64,000 nt of DNA from UBA8514 sp034933685 (GCA_034933685.1 JAYFNB010000005.1:62001-126000), one strand, 5' to 3'. Positions 16,803 to 25,770 are shown, counted from the stretch's first letter. Numbers and translations are program-made. The notes: generated from the letters alone by a model not told the origin.

Positions 16803-17789
16803 TCAGCTCTCCTTTATTTTCATAAGCATAATTTCAATTGTAAGCACAAAATTGCCGTTTTGCAACAACTGTCGTTTTGCCTGCCACACCGCACTAAGCG
16901 TTTTGCCAAGACCTGTAAGTGTTTCCTTTTTTGCTTGTGCAAATATCCTTTGCAGCTTGTCCTTTTGAATTATATATTTTTCTTCTCCAAGTTTTTTTGC
17001 CGCCAGAACATCCCTGTACCACATGTAAATAACATCCAGCATTTCAGGGTTTTCTTTATATTTTTCCATTTCCTTTGCCCACATAAGAGCCGTAGCAAGA
17101 TCTGTATCTCTTAAAGCAAAAAGCCGCTCAGTAATATCCTCCCGCATAGTGCGAAATTCCTCATCCTCGCTTAGCTTAATTGCCCGTCCAATGCTTCCAC
17201 CTGCATATTCTGCCAAAAACGCAGCTTCTGCGCGTAGTACGCCCTTATTTTTCACCATATATTCTTCCACCTGTTCACTGCCAAGGGAACGAATTTTAAA
17301 GCTTACACAGCGGGATAAAACTGTTGGCAAAAACAAATCCAGGCTTTCTGCAAGCAATAAAAAAACCGCATATTGGGGCGGTTCTTCCAGCGTTTTAAGA
17401 AACACATTTTGTGCTGTTACCGTCATTTTGTCAGCATTCTCTATTATAAATATTTTGTATTTGTATTTATATTGCTTTATATCAACCCGTTTTAAAACTT
17501 GTTCTCTTATGTCGTCCGCACCCAAAGCCTTTGTTTTGGTTGGCTTAACATAGAAAACATCGGGATTATTATCACTGTCAAAGGTTTTGCAGGAACTGCA
17601 CTTTCCACAGGCCGCACCAATTTCATTTTCACACTGCAGTGCTTTAGCAAAGGCTTTAGCTATTAGTTTTTTGCCACTTCCTCCTTGACCGCTTAAAATA
17701 TATGCATGTGAAACCCTGCTGTTATGCATGGCGCTTTTCAAATTTTTAACTATCTGCTCATTCCCTACAATTTCCTCAAACCCATACAT
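16803..17789 (-). CDS. holB: DNA polymerase III delta' subunit
   Basis: HolB is part of the clamp loader that places the beta clamp on DNA. The 328-residue AAA+ protein starts with GFEEIVGNEQIVKNLKSA, has a P-loop-like GQGGSGKK, the four-Cys zinc module around CGKCSSC, the SRC motif in LPTVLSRCVSFKI, and a collar domain at the C-terminus. It is a little short of 330 residues, as is usual in Firmicutes. The neighbours darA and ricT match the tmk-yaaQ-holB-yaaT order in Bacillus, but yaaR is absent between darA and holB. Confidence 0.95.
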   Translation of the reverse strand: MYGFEEIVGNEQIVKNLKSAMHNSRVSHAYILSGQGGSGKKLIAKAFAKALQCENEIGAACGKCSSCKTFDSDNNPDVFYVKPTKTKALGADDIREQVLKRVDIKQYKYKYKIFIIENADKMTVTAQNVFLKTLEEPPQYAVFLLLAESLDLFLPTVLSRCVSFKIRSLGSEQVEEYMVKNKGVLRAEAAFLAEYAGGSIGRAIKLSEDEEFRTMREDITERLFALRDTDLATALMWAKEMEKYKENPEMLDVIYMWYRDVLAAKKLGEEKYIIQKDKLQRIFAQAKKETLTGLGKTLSAVWQAKRQLLQNGNFVLTIEIMLMKIKES

Positions 17790-17800
17790 ACTATTTCCAC

Positions 17801-18127
17801 CTAAATTTTAATAAATTGTGAAACGTCCATAACAAATATCGTTGCTCCGCCCACCTCAACCTCAACTGGACGACGCATAAATCCATCCATATTGGTATAA
17901 GGCGTACTTTCGCCCACTATTTTCTTACGCATTTTACATTTTTCTTTAAAAATTTCAGTTACCTCGTTAACTTTGTCATCCTCAACGCCAGTAATAAGAG
18001 TAGTGTTGCCCGCACGCAAAAAACCACCTGTAGAGGAAAGCTTCGTTACCATAAAACCCTTTTGGTTTAAAATCTTCATAATATCCGGTGCATCCTCATC
18101 ATGTATTATTGCCAGCACAAGCTTCAT
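17801..18127 (-). CDS. darA: Cyclic-di-AMP receptor, PII-like (DarA/PstA/YaaQ)
   Basis: A 108-residue PII-like protein that binds c-di-AMP as a trimer. Recognisable family segments are MKLVLAIIHDEDAPDIMKILN, TKLSSTGGFLRAGNTTLI and the C-terminal GGATIFVMDVSQF. The ATG at 18127 has AGGAGGTG upstream; an in-frame GTG at 18136 is inside that ribosome site. The downstream target of DarA is not known in general. A repeat of three hairpins separates it from tmk. Confidence 0.94.
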   Translation of the reverse strand: MKLVLAIIHDEDAPDIMKILNQKGFMVTKLSSTGGFLRAGNTTLITGVEDDKVNEVTEIFKEKCKMRKKIVGESTPYTNMDGFMRRPVEVEVGGATIFVMDVSQFIKI

Positions 18128-18171
18128 AAATAACACCTCCTGATAAAAAACAAACCTTAAAACCTAAAATC

Positions 18172-18238
18172 TTGAGGCTCTGCCTCAAACTCCGAAAGGG
18201 TTTCACCCTTTACCCATCACGTGAAACATGCGTTTCAC
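18172..18238. repeat. Compact three-hairpin intergenic repeat
   Basis: Three perfect inverted repeats lie in tandem within 67 bases: TTGAGGC/GCCTCAA (18172-18188), AAAGGGT/ACCCTTT (18195-18211), and GTGAAAC/GTTTCAC (18221-18238), with loops of 3-4 nt. None is followed by a T run, so they are not simple terminators. From memory, similar GGGGCTCTGCCCC-type palindromes are dispersed in intergenic regions of related Clostridia, so I take this as one copy of a REP/MITE-like family. Only one copy is in this window. Confidence 0.6.
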
Positions 18239-18287
18239 TAAAACACTGCACATTTATGTTTTTTTCAAAATACAATACTATCAAAAC

Positions 18288-18905
18288 CTAAAGTATTTCT
18301 TTTAGAATCTCAACCACTTGTTTGTGTACTTCTTCCACGTCTTTTTCAGCGTCAATACGTTTAATCCTTTGCGGATACTTATCCAATAGTTCCTTATATC
18401 CGTTGTAAACTTTATAATGAAAATCCAGTGCTTCCTTTTCAATTCTATCTAAACTTTGAACATTTTTCTTCCTTGCAATGCCAATTTCAGGCTTAATATC
18501 AAAAAATAATGTTGCATCCGGAATCATGCCATCAACGGCATACATATTAACGTCCTCTATAAGACCCATATCCAGCCCTCTTGCATATCCTTGATATGCA
18601 ATACTGCTATCAACAAATCTATCGCAAATAACCACCTTTCCAGCCTCTACAGCTGGTTTGATTTTCTGGCTTATATGCTGTGCACGGCTTGCGGCATACA
18701 GTAGCGCTTCCGTTATATCACTCATTTCGCTATTTTCTACATCCAATATAATTTCCCTAATTTTTTCGCTTATACTTGTTCCGCCAGGCTCTCTGGTAAC
18801 AACCACTTCAAAGCCATTGTTTTGCAAATATTTTACCAAAAGCTCTATCTGCGTGGATTTCCCTGCACCGTCAGTACCTTCCACTGTAATAAATTTACCT
18901 CTCAT
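18288..18905 (-). CDS. tmk: Thymidylate kinase
   Basis: Phosphorylates dTMP to dTDP. The 206-residue protein has the P-loop ITVEGTDGAGKSTQ, the DR-[YF]-type motif ICDRFVDSSIAYQGYARG, TREPGGT, and the LID region near LFFDIKPEIGIARK. The start is chosen at 18905, the second of two consecutive ATGs, because it lies six bases past the GAGG core; the frame is open further upstream to 18926. It heads the conserved block with darA and holB. Confidence 0.96.
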   Translation of the reverse strand: MRGKFITVEGTDGAGKSTQIELLVKYLQNNGFEVVVTREPGGTSISEKIREIILDVENSEMSDITEALLYAASRAQHISQKIKPAVEAGKVVICDRFVDSSIAYQGYARGLDMGLIEDVNMYAVDGMIPDATLFFDIKPEIGIARKKNVQSLDRIEKEALDFHYKVYNGYKELLDKYPQRIKRIDAEKDVEEVHKQVVEILKEIL

Positions 18906-18979
18906 CATACACCTCAAAATACACATAAAAAGAAATTTGATACTTCAGTATATCATATTTGCACCTTACATACAAATTT

Positions 18980-19483
18980 TTATAAGTAAACAGTAAATTT
19001 GTCAAAGGGATATAGCTTCATCACCACTTTGCCACTTACTTCTCCTTCGTCAATTGCACCAAATACTCTGCTGTCAACACTTCCCTCGCGGTTGTCGCCC
19101 ATTACAAAAATTTTATTTTTATCAACCACAATATCTATACTGCCCTCAGTATACCCAGTAATATAATTTTCTTGAAGTAGTTCTTCATTTATGTATACAT
19201 TGCCGTTTTCAATTCTTACCCTTTCACCCTCAACAGCAATCACACGCTTTACCATCTTTTGATTTTTACCGTCTGCCTCGTGCTTAAAAACCACCATGTC
19301 GCCCCTGTCGTAAAGCTTCATAGTAGTCATTATTCTGCTTACAAAAACCCGGTCTCCGTCGCTAAGAGTGTTTCCCATAGAAAAACCCTCTACCTTAACA
19401 GGAAAAAATATAAAATATAAAACAACTACTATAATTAAGGCTTCAGCAACCGCATCAAGCCAACCTTTTAAGCTCTCATTCAT
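18980..19483 (-). CDS. lepB: Signal peptidase I
   Basis: Removes signal peptides from secreted proteins at the outer face of the membrane. The 167-residue protein has one N-terminal helix (about 12-28), then the catalytic Ser35 in GFSMGNTL and Lys79 in VKRVIAVEGE, and the C-terminal box GDNREGSVDSRVFG. It is the short single-helix form usual in Gram-positive bacteria. It lies upstream of tmk on the same strand with a 74-base gap. Confidence 0.95.
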   Translation of the reverse strand: MNESLKGWLDAVAEALIIVVVLYFIFFPVKVEGFSMGNTLSDGDRVFVSRIMTTMKLYDRGDMVVFKHEADGKNQKMVKRVIAVEGERVRIENGNVYINEELLQENYITGYTEGSIDIVVDKNKIFVMGDNREGSVDSRVFGAIDEGEVSGKVVMKLYPFDKFTVYL

Positions 19484-19497
19484 AAAAAGTCCCCAAT

Positions 19498-19526
19498 TCT
19501 ATATAATTTGGTACAAAACAAGCCAA
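19498..19526 (-). promoter_or_regulatory. Candidate promoter for lepB
   Basis: Minus-strand TTGGCT (19526-19521) and TATAGA (19503-19498) with 17-base spacing, ending only 15 bases before the lepB ATG, so the leader would be very short. The rest of the gap to pgcA (19527-19698) shows nothing further. Confidence 0.35.
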
Positions 19527-19698
19527 TATTCTCAAATTTTCGTTATAATTAACTTTATTATCTAAGTATATTACTTAATTTGCAATCATATCAATAGTTT
19601 TTGGTGTAGAAAATAAACTTTGTATAAAAGCTCATAATACTGCAATATTAGCGGGTATTTTTATTGAATTTTCTATACAGGTAAATATTGTATAAATA

Positions 19699-19726
19699 AT
19701 GCCGTGGAATGAAAACTCCACGGCAT
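19699..19726 (-). terminator. Intrinsic terminator of pgcA
   Basis: ATGCCGTGGA pairs with TCCACGGCAT, 10 bp with an 8-nt loop, seven bases after the pgcA stop; on the minus strand it is followed by TATTTATAC. Confidence 0.75.
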
Positions 19727-19732
19727 ACTTTC

Positions 19733-21466
19733 TTACAGTTCGTCAATTAATTTGCTTACATAGGCTTCAATTTGCCTTACTTTTTCTTCAGAGTCTTTAA
19801 GGCTTGTGCCTTTAACTCCATAATAAATCTTGATTTTCGGTTCCGTGCCTGATGGTCTTACACAAACCCAAGCACCATCTGCAAGGGTATAGTGCAGTAC
19901 GTTGGAAGGAGGCAAAAGGTTTTCTTCTGTTTCTCCTGTTAAAAGGTTATGGAATGCTCTTTCTGTATAATCTCTTACCCATTCCACCTTAGTGCCAACA
20001 AACTCTGTTGGACAATTTTTTCTTAATGCACCCATAATGTACTGAATTTTTTCAAGCCCTTCAATACCTTTCAAGGTGATTGCTTTAATCCCTTCACGGT
20101 AGTATCCATATTTTTCGTAAAGTGCCATAAGCCCTTCATACATGGTTATGCCCTGTGATTTATAAAAAGCTGCAAGTTCTGCAATAAGCATCGTTGCAAC
20201 AACTGCGTCCTTGTCTCTTGCATATGTGCCTGCAAGACAGCCATAGCTTTCCTCAAAACCAAATTCATATGTGTTGCTTCCTGTTTGCTCAAACTGCTTT
20301 ATCTTTTCACCTATGTATTTAAAACCTGTAAGCACATCAAATACCTTAACATTGTAATTTTCAGCAATAGGCTTAATCATTTCGGTGGTAACAATTGTTT
20401 TTATCACCGCTCCATTTTCATTAAGAAGCCCTTTTGCTTTTTTCTGGCCTAAAACGTATTCAGTAAGCAACGCTCCTGTCATGTTACCTGTAAGCATTAC
20501 ATACTCACCTTGGCTGTTTTTAACAACAACACCAACACGGTCAGCATCTGGGTCAGTACCAACAATTACATCTGCATCAACTTTTTTTGCAATCTCCAAC
20601 GCAAGCTTAAATACATTTGGGTCTTCTGGGTTTGGATAGCCAACTGTAGAAAAATTCTTATCTGGCAATTCCTGTTCAGGCACTACGTAAACATTTTTAA
20701 AGCCAACTTCCTTTAAAATTCGCCTAACTGGCTTGTTTCCTGTACCATGAAGTGGTGTATACACAATTTTAAGGTCATCTGCAACTTCACATATTAAATC
20801 ACCATTAAGGCTTTGTTCTTTCAACTTTTCCATATATAAATCGTCAATTTCTTTACCAATAAGATGATATAGACCTTTTTTTTCAGCCTCTTCTAAGCTG
20901 ATACATTTCACAAGGGCATAATCCTCAATTTCGTTCACCTTAGCAATAATTGCCTCATCCTTTGGATATGGAACCTGACCGCCGTCATCTCCATATACCT
21001 TGTAACCGTTGTATTCTGGTGGATTATGGCTGGCTGTTATAACAATTCCCGCATCGCAACCCAACTGTCTTACAGCAAAAGAAAGCTCTGGCGTTGGTCT
21101 AAGTTCATCAAAAACATATGCCTTAATATCATTTGCCGCAAGCACAAGCCCTGCCCTTTGGGCAAATTCTGGCGACATATTTCTGGAATCATACGCAATT
21201 GCCGCACTAAGTGACTTTCCATTCTCATTTTCAGCCATAAGATAATTTGCAAGTCCCTGTGTTGCCTTTCCCACCGTATATTGGTTAATTCTGTTTGTGC
21301 CTGCACCTATAATTCCTCGTAAGCCACCTGTTCCAAATTCTAAATCCTTATAAAATCTTTCCTTAATTTCTTTTTCGTCATTGGCAATTGCTTTAAGCTC
21401 TGCCCTTGTTTCTTCATCAAAATAGGTATTGTTAATCCAGCTTTCATACTTTTGGATGTATTCCAT
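19733..21466 (-). CDS. pgcA: Phosphoglucomutase/phosphomannomutase
   Basis: Interconverts hexose 1- and 6-phosphates, feeding UDP-glucose and glycogen or envelope sugars. The 577-residue alpha-D-phosphohexomutase has the phosphoserine loop TASHNPPEYNGYK (Ser146), the Mg-binding DPDADR, the sugar-specificity loop FGFEESYG, and the phosphate-binding RPSGTEPKIKIY at the C-terminus. The ATG follows AAGGAGG. It lies 24 bases downstream of the PEGA-domain gene on the same strand, with its own terminator, and both are probably one operon. galE lies 4.3 kb away in the same direction. Confidence 0.96.
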   Translation of the reverse strand: MEYIQKYESWINNTYFDEETRAELKAIANDEKEIKERFYKDLEFGTGGLRGIIGAGTNRINQYTVGKATQGLANYLMAENENGKSLSAAIAYDSRNMSPEFAQRAGLVLAANDIKAYVFDELRPTPELSFAVRQLGCDAGIVITASHNPPEYNGYKVYGDDGGQVPYPKDEAIIAKVNEIEDYALVKCISLEEAEKKGLYHLIGKEIDDLYMEKLKEQSLNGDLICEVADDLKIVYTPLHGTGNKPVRRILKEVGFKNVYVVPEQELPDKNFSTVGYPNPEDPNVFKLALEIAKKVDADVIVGTDPDADRVGVVVKNSQGEYVMLTGNMTGALLTEYVLGQKKAKGLLNENGAVIKTIVTTEMIKPIAENYNVKVFDVLTGFKYIGEKIKQFEQTGSNTYEFGFEESYGCLAGTYARDKDAVVATMLIAELAAFYKSQGITMYEGLMALYEKYGYYREGIKAITLKGIEGLEKIQYIMGALRKNCPTEFVGTKVEWVRDYTERAFHNLLTGETEENLLPPSNVLHYTLADGAWVCVRPSGTEPKIKIYYGVKGTSLKDSEEKVRQIEAYVSKLIDEL

Positions 21467-21490
21467 ATTAAAAACCTCCTTGTTTTATAA

Positions 21491-22942
21491 TTATTCAAAT
21501 TCAGCGGTAATTGCCTTGTCTGGGCTATCCACTGTAACATGGGTTTTAAACTCATCATATCCGTCAAGCTCCGCCTTTATATAATGTTCACCGTAAGAAA
21601 GCTTTGCCATAACGGGTGCAATACCAATATATTCGCCATCAATGTAAACCTTCGCCCAACCTGGGTTAGAGTATACCGACAAATTACCTTGGCTTGCTTC
21701 TTTCTTTTCTTCTGGCACTTTAAGTTTCTCAAGCCTAATATTCACCTCAACAGTTCTATCCGCCAAGGTAATTTTTACAGAGCTTGTTTCATATCCTGGT
21801 TTCACAATTTCTACTTTATGCTCACCCTTTTCAGCGTAAATTTCCGTTGTGCTTTGCAAATATGGTACTCCATCTAAAACCACAGTGTATCCGCTTGGGC
21901 TTACATTAAGTTTTATAGCACCTGTTTCTGACTTTTGTGTTGTTTCATTTTCATTAATGTCTATAACCTTTTTATCGTTAGGCATAATCACCAAAGTAGT
22001 TTCATAATCCTCTATATTTGTGCCAGATACAACAACTTTGTGTTCACCCTCTGCAATCTCTATCATTCCACTGTCTTTGTCCACTTCCACAACTTCCCCA
22101 TCAACTTTAATAATGGCATTTTCAACCTTGTCCAAATTTTTAATCACCAAGTGTCCATGGGTCTTTTCAAGCCTTGCCACAAACAGCATATTATTTTTGC
22201 CTATAAGTGTAACCATATCGGTTTGCGAAATATCTCCTGGGTACACACTGTTTCCATTTTGAACAAAAAATGTATCATCCCCATAGTTATAAATTTTACC
22301 GTCATATTCAACTGTGTTTAAGGTTGTGTCCACTTTAACTTCAGTTATGTTTTCTTTGCGCCATACATCCTCTGGAACAAGAATTCTTCCTGCATTGCCA
22401 GAGCTATCTCTTTCGGTAACAACAACAACATCACCTATTTTAAGTCGGGAATAATCCATACTTCCGCCATTTGTGCCTGTTAGAATAGTTTCACTGTCAA
22501 CTGTAAGGGATAAATGTTTTTTATCGTTTATGCTGTAAAATCTAACAGTTCTATTATAATCTGCATTTAAAACTATTGCATATACGCCCTCATTCTCACT
22601 AAGCCCTTGTGAAATATCAGTATCGTTGGTCTTAGTATTCTCTGCCTTTGCGCCACTAAGCCACCCTGACTGCGAAAGAAACATTATAGCAAAAATGAAC
22701 ACAAAAACAACTACGCCTCCAATTATGCTAAGCCGAATAATATTACTGCCACCAAATCCATCTTCATCTATATCTTTTCCCTTTGGTCTTGGCTGTTTGT
22801 AGTTATAATTTTCATTACTAATTTGTTCTGTTTCTAAGGAAGAGTTTTGTTCTTCTCTTTTTCGTACTTCCTCGTTTATTGTATCTATTCTTACAGTTTC
22901 TCCAAACTCCTTGCTTTTGTCTTCAAAATTGTAGTTTCCCAA
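21491..22942 (-). CDS. Membrane-anchored PEGA-domain protein of unknown role
   Basis: About 483 residues. The order is an acidic, Gln/Asn-rich cytoplasmic head, one membrane helix (IIRLSIIGGVVVFVFIFAIMFL), a beta-rich outer region, then at least two, probably three, PEGA-type repeats: one around the conserved EGEHKVVVSG, one with SPSGYTVVLDGVPY, and the last with NPGWAKVYIDGEYIGIAP. PEGA domains are thought to bind surface polymers. I take a TTG start at 22942, since AAAGGTGG lies seven bases upstream; the frame is open further upstream to 23071, but that region lacks a ribosome site and overlaps the terminator of the next gene. Confidence 0.8.
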   Translation of the reverse strand: MGNYNFEDKSKEFGETVRIDTINEEVRKREEQNSSLETEQISNENYNYKQPRPKGKDIDEDGFGGSNIIRLSIIGGVVVFVFIFAIMFLSQSGWLSGAKAENTKTNDTDISQGLSENEGVYAIVLNADYNRTVRFYSINDKKHLSLTVDSETILTGTNGGSMDYSRLKIGDVVVVTERDSSGNAGRILVPEDVWRKENITEVKVDTTLNTVEYDGKIYNYGDDTFFVQNGNSVYPGDISQTDMVTLIGKNNMLFVARLEKTHGHLVIKNLDKVENAIIKVDGEVVEVDKDSGMIEIAEGEHKVVVSGTNIEDYETTLVIMPNDKKVIDINENETTQKSETGAIKLNVSPSGYTVVLDGVPYLQSTTEIYAEKGEHKVEIVKPGYETSSVKITLADRTVEVNIRLEKLKVPEEKKEASQGNLSVYSNPGWAKVYIDGEYIGIAPVMAKLSYGEHYIKAELDGYDEFKTHVTVDSPDKAITAEFE

Positions 22943-23070
22943 TTTAAAACCACCTTTGCATATTGTTATTTTGTTTTGATAATAATACACACCTCCATTG
23001 TAATATTTTACAGCCAATATAGCAAGAAAAAAGATATTGTCAAAAAACATCGCCACGGATAAAAAAATCA

Positions 23071-23094
23071 AGACCTTGTAATTTCACAAGGTCT
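23071..23094 (-). terminator. Intrinsic terminator of the CotS-like gene
   Basis: AGACCTTGT pairs with ACAAGGTCT (6-nt loop). On the minus strand the stem is followed by TGATTTTTTT; on the plus strand an AATCA/TGATT outer pairing and a T run are also present. Confidence 0.85.
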
Positions 23095-23131
23095 CATCTG
23101 ATTTTTTATTAACAGATATTATCTTAATCCA

Positions 23132-24118
23132 TTAAATTAAGCCAAGTTCTTTAAGCATCGCTTCTTCGTTATAACTTGTGGTTATGCACCTTTCAAGCTT
23201 ATCCCTAATGCCATCACTTTGGCACACCTTACGCTTATTGTAATATCCATTTAAAAGCTTAAAATATTTTGCCGGGAAAAGTACCATTGCACCAAGCACT
23301 TTCATTTCTTCATTCCCAATAGGAAGAACTTCTGTATAGCTTTTCAATATTTCATCAATGGTTTTGGCAGTACACTCTGGATTTTTCATTTGCCTGCGTA
23401 TAAATTCTGCCAAATCCCAAATTGTGCAGTCGTAGGCACTTTTGTCAAACCCAGTAATATAAAGCTTGTCAGAGCCTTCTTTTTGCCTTATATTGTCGCC
23501 CTTATAATTAAGATGGCACACCGTACCTTTTTCCTTTGCAATGCGTGTAATATCTTCGTAGACTGAAGAAGTTAAAATATTTTCGGCACGGCAGGTACGT
23601 TCTAAAAAATAGTCAAAGCTTTTAACCACAATTATGTCAACAGGGGCATATTTGCTTTGGTTGTTTATCCATTTTTTAATATGCCTAAGCTCCGCCCTTC
23701 GTTTTTGGCACATGTTAGTAAGACGACCTAAGTTGCTTTTACCCTCTGCAGTAAGGCCTTGGCTTAAGCTATGTATAGTGGCAAGTGTGCTTGCAGATTT
23801 TTTAGCTGTTTCCAAATCCTCCAAATCAATTTCCTTTGCCGGCACATATTCAGACATCACAAAACACTGGTCGTTTTGAACAAAATACGGCATACCTTCT
23901 TTGGTTTCCAAATAAATATCTGTATTATGAAAGCCTTTATTGTATAAATGCTTTTTTATCTCATTTTCAAATACTACGGTTTTAAAATCGCTGTTAGTTT
24001 TTCTAAGCTCTTTTACTCCTTTGTCAGTTCGTACAATTAAGCCTCTTCTGGTGCGCATTATATTATAAAGCTTCAACCCATAGCCATGAAAAAGCACTTT
24101 TTCATATACATCCTCCAT
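23132..24118 (-). CDS. CotS-like spore-coat kinase-fold protein
   Basis: A 328-residue protein of the CotS/CotI/YsxE family, which has an aminoglycoside-phosphotransferase-like kinase fold. Signs are the N-terminal lobe KGVKELRKTNSDFKTVVFENEIKKHLYNKGF, the hinge FVMSEYVPAKEID, a catalytic-loop-like VCHLNYKGDNIRQ, and a DFG-like ITGFDKSAYDCTIWDLAEF where the usual leading Asp is replaced. In Bacillus these proteins sit on the spore coat. Here the gene stands alone with its own terminator, separate from other coat genes. The change at the metal-binding position suggests a pseudokinase, but this is an inference. Confidence 0.8.
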   Translation of the reverse strand: MEDVYEKVLFHGYGLKLYNIMRTRRGLIVRTDKGVKELRKTNSDFKTVVFENEIKKHLYNKGFHNTDIYLETKEGMPYFVQNDQCFVMSEYVPAKEIDLEDLETAKKSASTLATIHSLSQGLTAEGKSNLGRLTNMCQKRRAELRHIKKWINNQSKYAPVDIIVVKSFDYFLERTCRAENILTSSVYEDITRIAKEKGTVCHLNYKGDNIRQKEGSDKLYITGFDKSAYDCTIWDLAEFIRRQMKNPECTAKTIDEILKSYTEVLPIGNEEMKVLGAMVLFPAKYFKLLNGYYNKRKVCQSDGIRDKLERCITTSYNEEAMLKELGLI

Positions 24119-24220
24119 AATTTAATCCTCCATATTCCATCAAAAATGTAACCAACTCTTACACCTGTTTTACATTTTATGATGAAGCTCTATGGATTAT
24201 TATAAATAATTTTATCTACA

Positions 24221-24263
24221 GAAACACTGATTAATTTTTTTCATTAGTTTTAATCAGTGTTTC
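24221..24263 (-). terminator. 14-bp hairpin overlapping the end of cca
   Basis: GAAACACTGATTAA pairs perfectly with TTAATCAGTGTTTC over a 15-nt loop. The stem includes the cca stop codon and its last nine codons. There is no T run after it on the minus strand, so it may protect the mRNA 3' end rather than act as an ordinary terminator. Confidence 0.55.
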
Positions 24264-25454
24264 CCCAACAAATTCCAACAAATTTTCTTTGTTGTTCATC
24301 TGTGGATTTTCCAAAACCATATCTAAAATTTCATTTAGTATATTGCCCATTGCTTTTCCTTTTTGAACACCCAAAATCAATAAGTCGTCTCCAGATAAAG
24401 CAAGCCCTTTAACACTAATACAGTCACCATTTTCCACTATGATTTTAAGGTTTTCCAAGGCTTTTTCTGCCTCACTTTCTCCGCCGGCAAGCCTAACCTT
24501 GTAAAGAGCTTCAAGAGCCTCTGTGCCAATTTTTGAAGCTAATTTCCTAACTTTGGCAGGATTAGTTTCAATTTGAATCTTTATATCTTTTAAGATAGTT
24601 TCGGCTAAACGCATGGTTTTTGTATCAAATTTAAGTCTCTGCAAAACTTTTTTTGTTTTTTCACTGTCAATAAACTGTAAAAAAACTGCATATGCCATTG
24701 CCGTATTCTTTTCAATTCCCTTAAGCTGGTTAATGATTTTTTCACTGTTTTTTTCCACAGACTCACAAATATCAAAGGATATATGTTTTAAAAGTCCTGT
24801 TTCCCAAAGCACAGGCAAACGATCTAAGGCATTGCCCATAATTGTCTTTGTAAGTTCTTCGCGTATTCGCTCTACACTTATTTTTTCAATAAGCACTGTA
24901 TTTTGTCCTAGTGCCTCCTTAGTTTTTTCCTCAATATCAAAGTCCAGCTGAACGCTGAACCTTATGGCACGCAACATTCTAAGCGCATCTTCCCTGAACC
25001 TCTCTGACGCATCACCAACGCCCCTTATAACCCCTCTTTCTATATCATCAATTCCACCGAAAATATCCACATAACCTTCACTTTGGCAGTAGGCAATGGC
25101 GTTCATTGTAAAATCTCTACGCAGTAAATCCTCGTGCAAATCCCTTGTAAAACTTACTTGTGAAGGGTGGCGGCAATCCTTATAATCTCCTTCAACCCTG
25201 TAGGTAGTTATTTCGTAATTTTCGCCATTTAAAACCACTGTAACAGTGCCGTGCTTTATACCTGTATCCACCGTGTGGTTAAAAATACTTTTCACCTCTT
25301 GTGGTGTTGCGGAAGTGGCCATGTCCCAGTCGTGTGGTGCAATACCCATAATGGAATCCCTAACGCATCCGCCAACAATATATCCTTCAAATCCGTTTTC
25401 ATTTAATTTTTTTAATATCCATGCCACATCATTGGGCAAAATTGGTTTATTCAT
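24231..25454 (-). CDS. cca: CCA tRNA nucleotidyltransferase
   Basis: Adds or repairs the CCA end of tRNAs. The 407-residue class II enzyme has the nucleotidyltransferase signature YIVGGCVRDSIMG with the catalytic carboxylates in HDWDMAT, the template residues in RRDFTMNAIAY, and EDALRMLRAIRFSVQ in the neck. There is no HD domain, so it is the short Firmicutes form. Notably the tRNA-Lys gene just upstream does not encode its CCA, so this enzyme is needed for it. Confidence 0.96.
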   Translation of the reverse strand: MNKPILPNDVAWILKKLNENGFEGYIVGGCVRDSIMGIAPHDWDMATSATPQEVKSIFNHTVDTGIKHGTVTVVLNGENYEITTYRVEGDYKDCRHPSQVSFTRDLHEDLLRRDFTMNAIAYCQSEGYVDIFGGIDDIERGVIRGVGDASERFREDALRMLRAIRFSVQLDFDIEEKTKEALGQNTVLIEKISVERIREELTKTIMGNALDRLPVLWETGLLKHISFDICESVEKNSEKIINQLKGIEKNTAMAYAVFLQFIDSEKTKKVLQRLKFDTKTMRLAETILKDIKIQIETNPAKVRKLASKIGTEALEALYKVRLAGGESEAEKALENLKIIVENGDCISVKGLALSGDDLLILGVQKGKAMGNILNEILDMVLENPQMNNKENLLEFVGETLIKTNEKN

Positions 25455-25608
25455 GATATTTCTCCTTAAATATGCACACTGTGTGCCATTCTTTTAGTTT
25501 ATTGTATATCAAAGTTCCAAATTCTTCAATATATTTAATGTTTTTTCAGAATTGGTGTTGACATTTATATAATTAAGTGATATATTATTTCTTGCGTTCG
25601 ATTGATAT

Positions 25609-25681
25609 GCGTTTTTAGCTCAGTTGGTAGAGCAGGTGACTCTTAATCACAAGGTCCAGGGTTCGAGTCCCTGAAGACGCA
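25609..25681 (+). tRNA. tRNA-Lys (anticodon CTT)
   Basis: Cloverleaf read directly: acceptor GCGTTTT pairs with AAGACGC (one G-T pair), D arm GCTC...GAGC, anticodon stem around CTCTTAA with anticodon CTT, T arm with GGTTCGAGTCC, discriminator A. CCA is not encoded. Confidence 0.96.
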
Positions 25682-25688
25682 TGCTGAA

Positions 25689-25732
25689 AGCGGCATTTTG
25701 TGTGTTAATCACATGGGGTGTCGTTTTTTTTT
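25689..25732 (+). terminator. Intrinsic terminator of the tRNA-Lys gene
   Basis: A 16-bp stem with several G-T pairs (25689-25704 with 25710-25725) and a 5-nt loop runs directly into seven T residues. It starts eight bases after the mature tRNA end. Confidence 0.75.
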
Positions 25733-25770
25733 ATGCAAAGAATAAATTAGGGCTTTTTGTAAGTAAGTAA

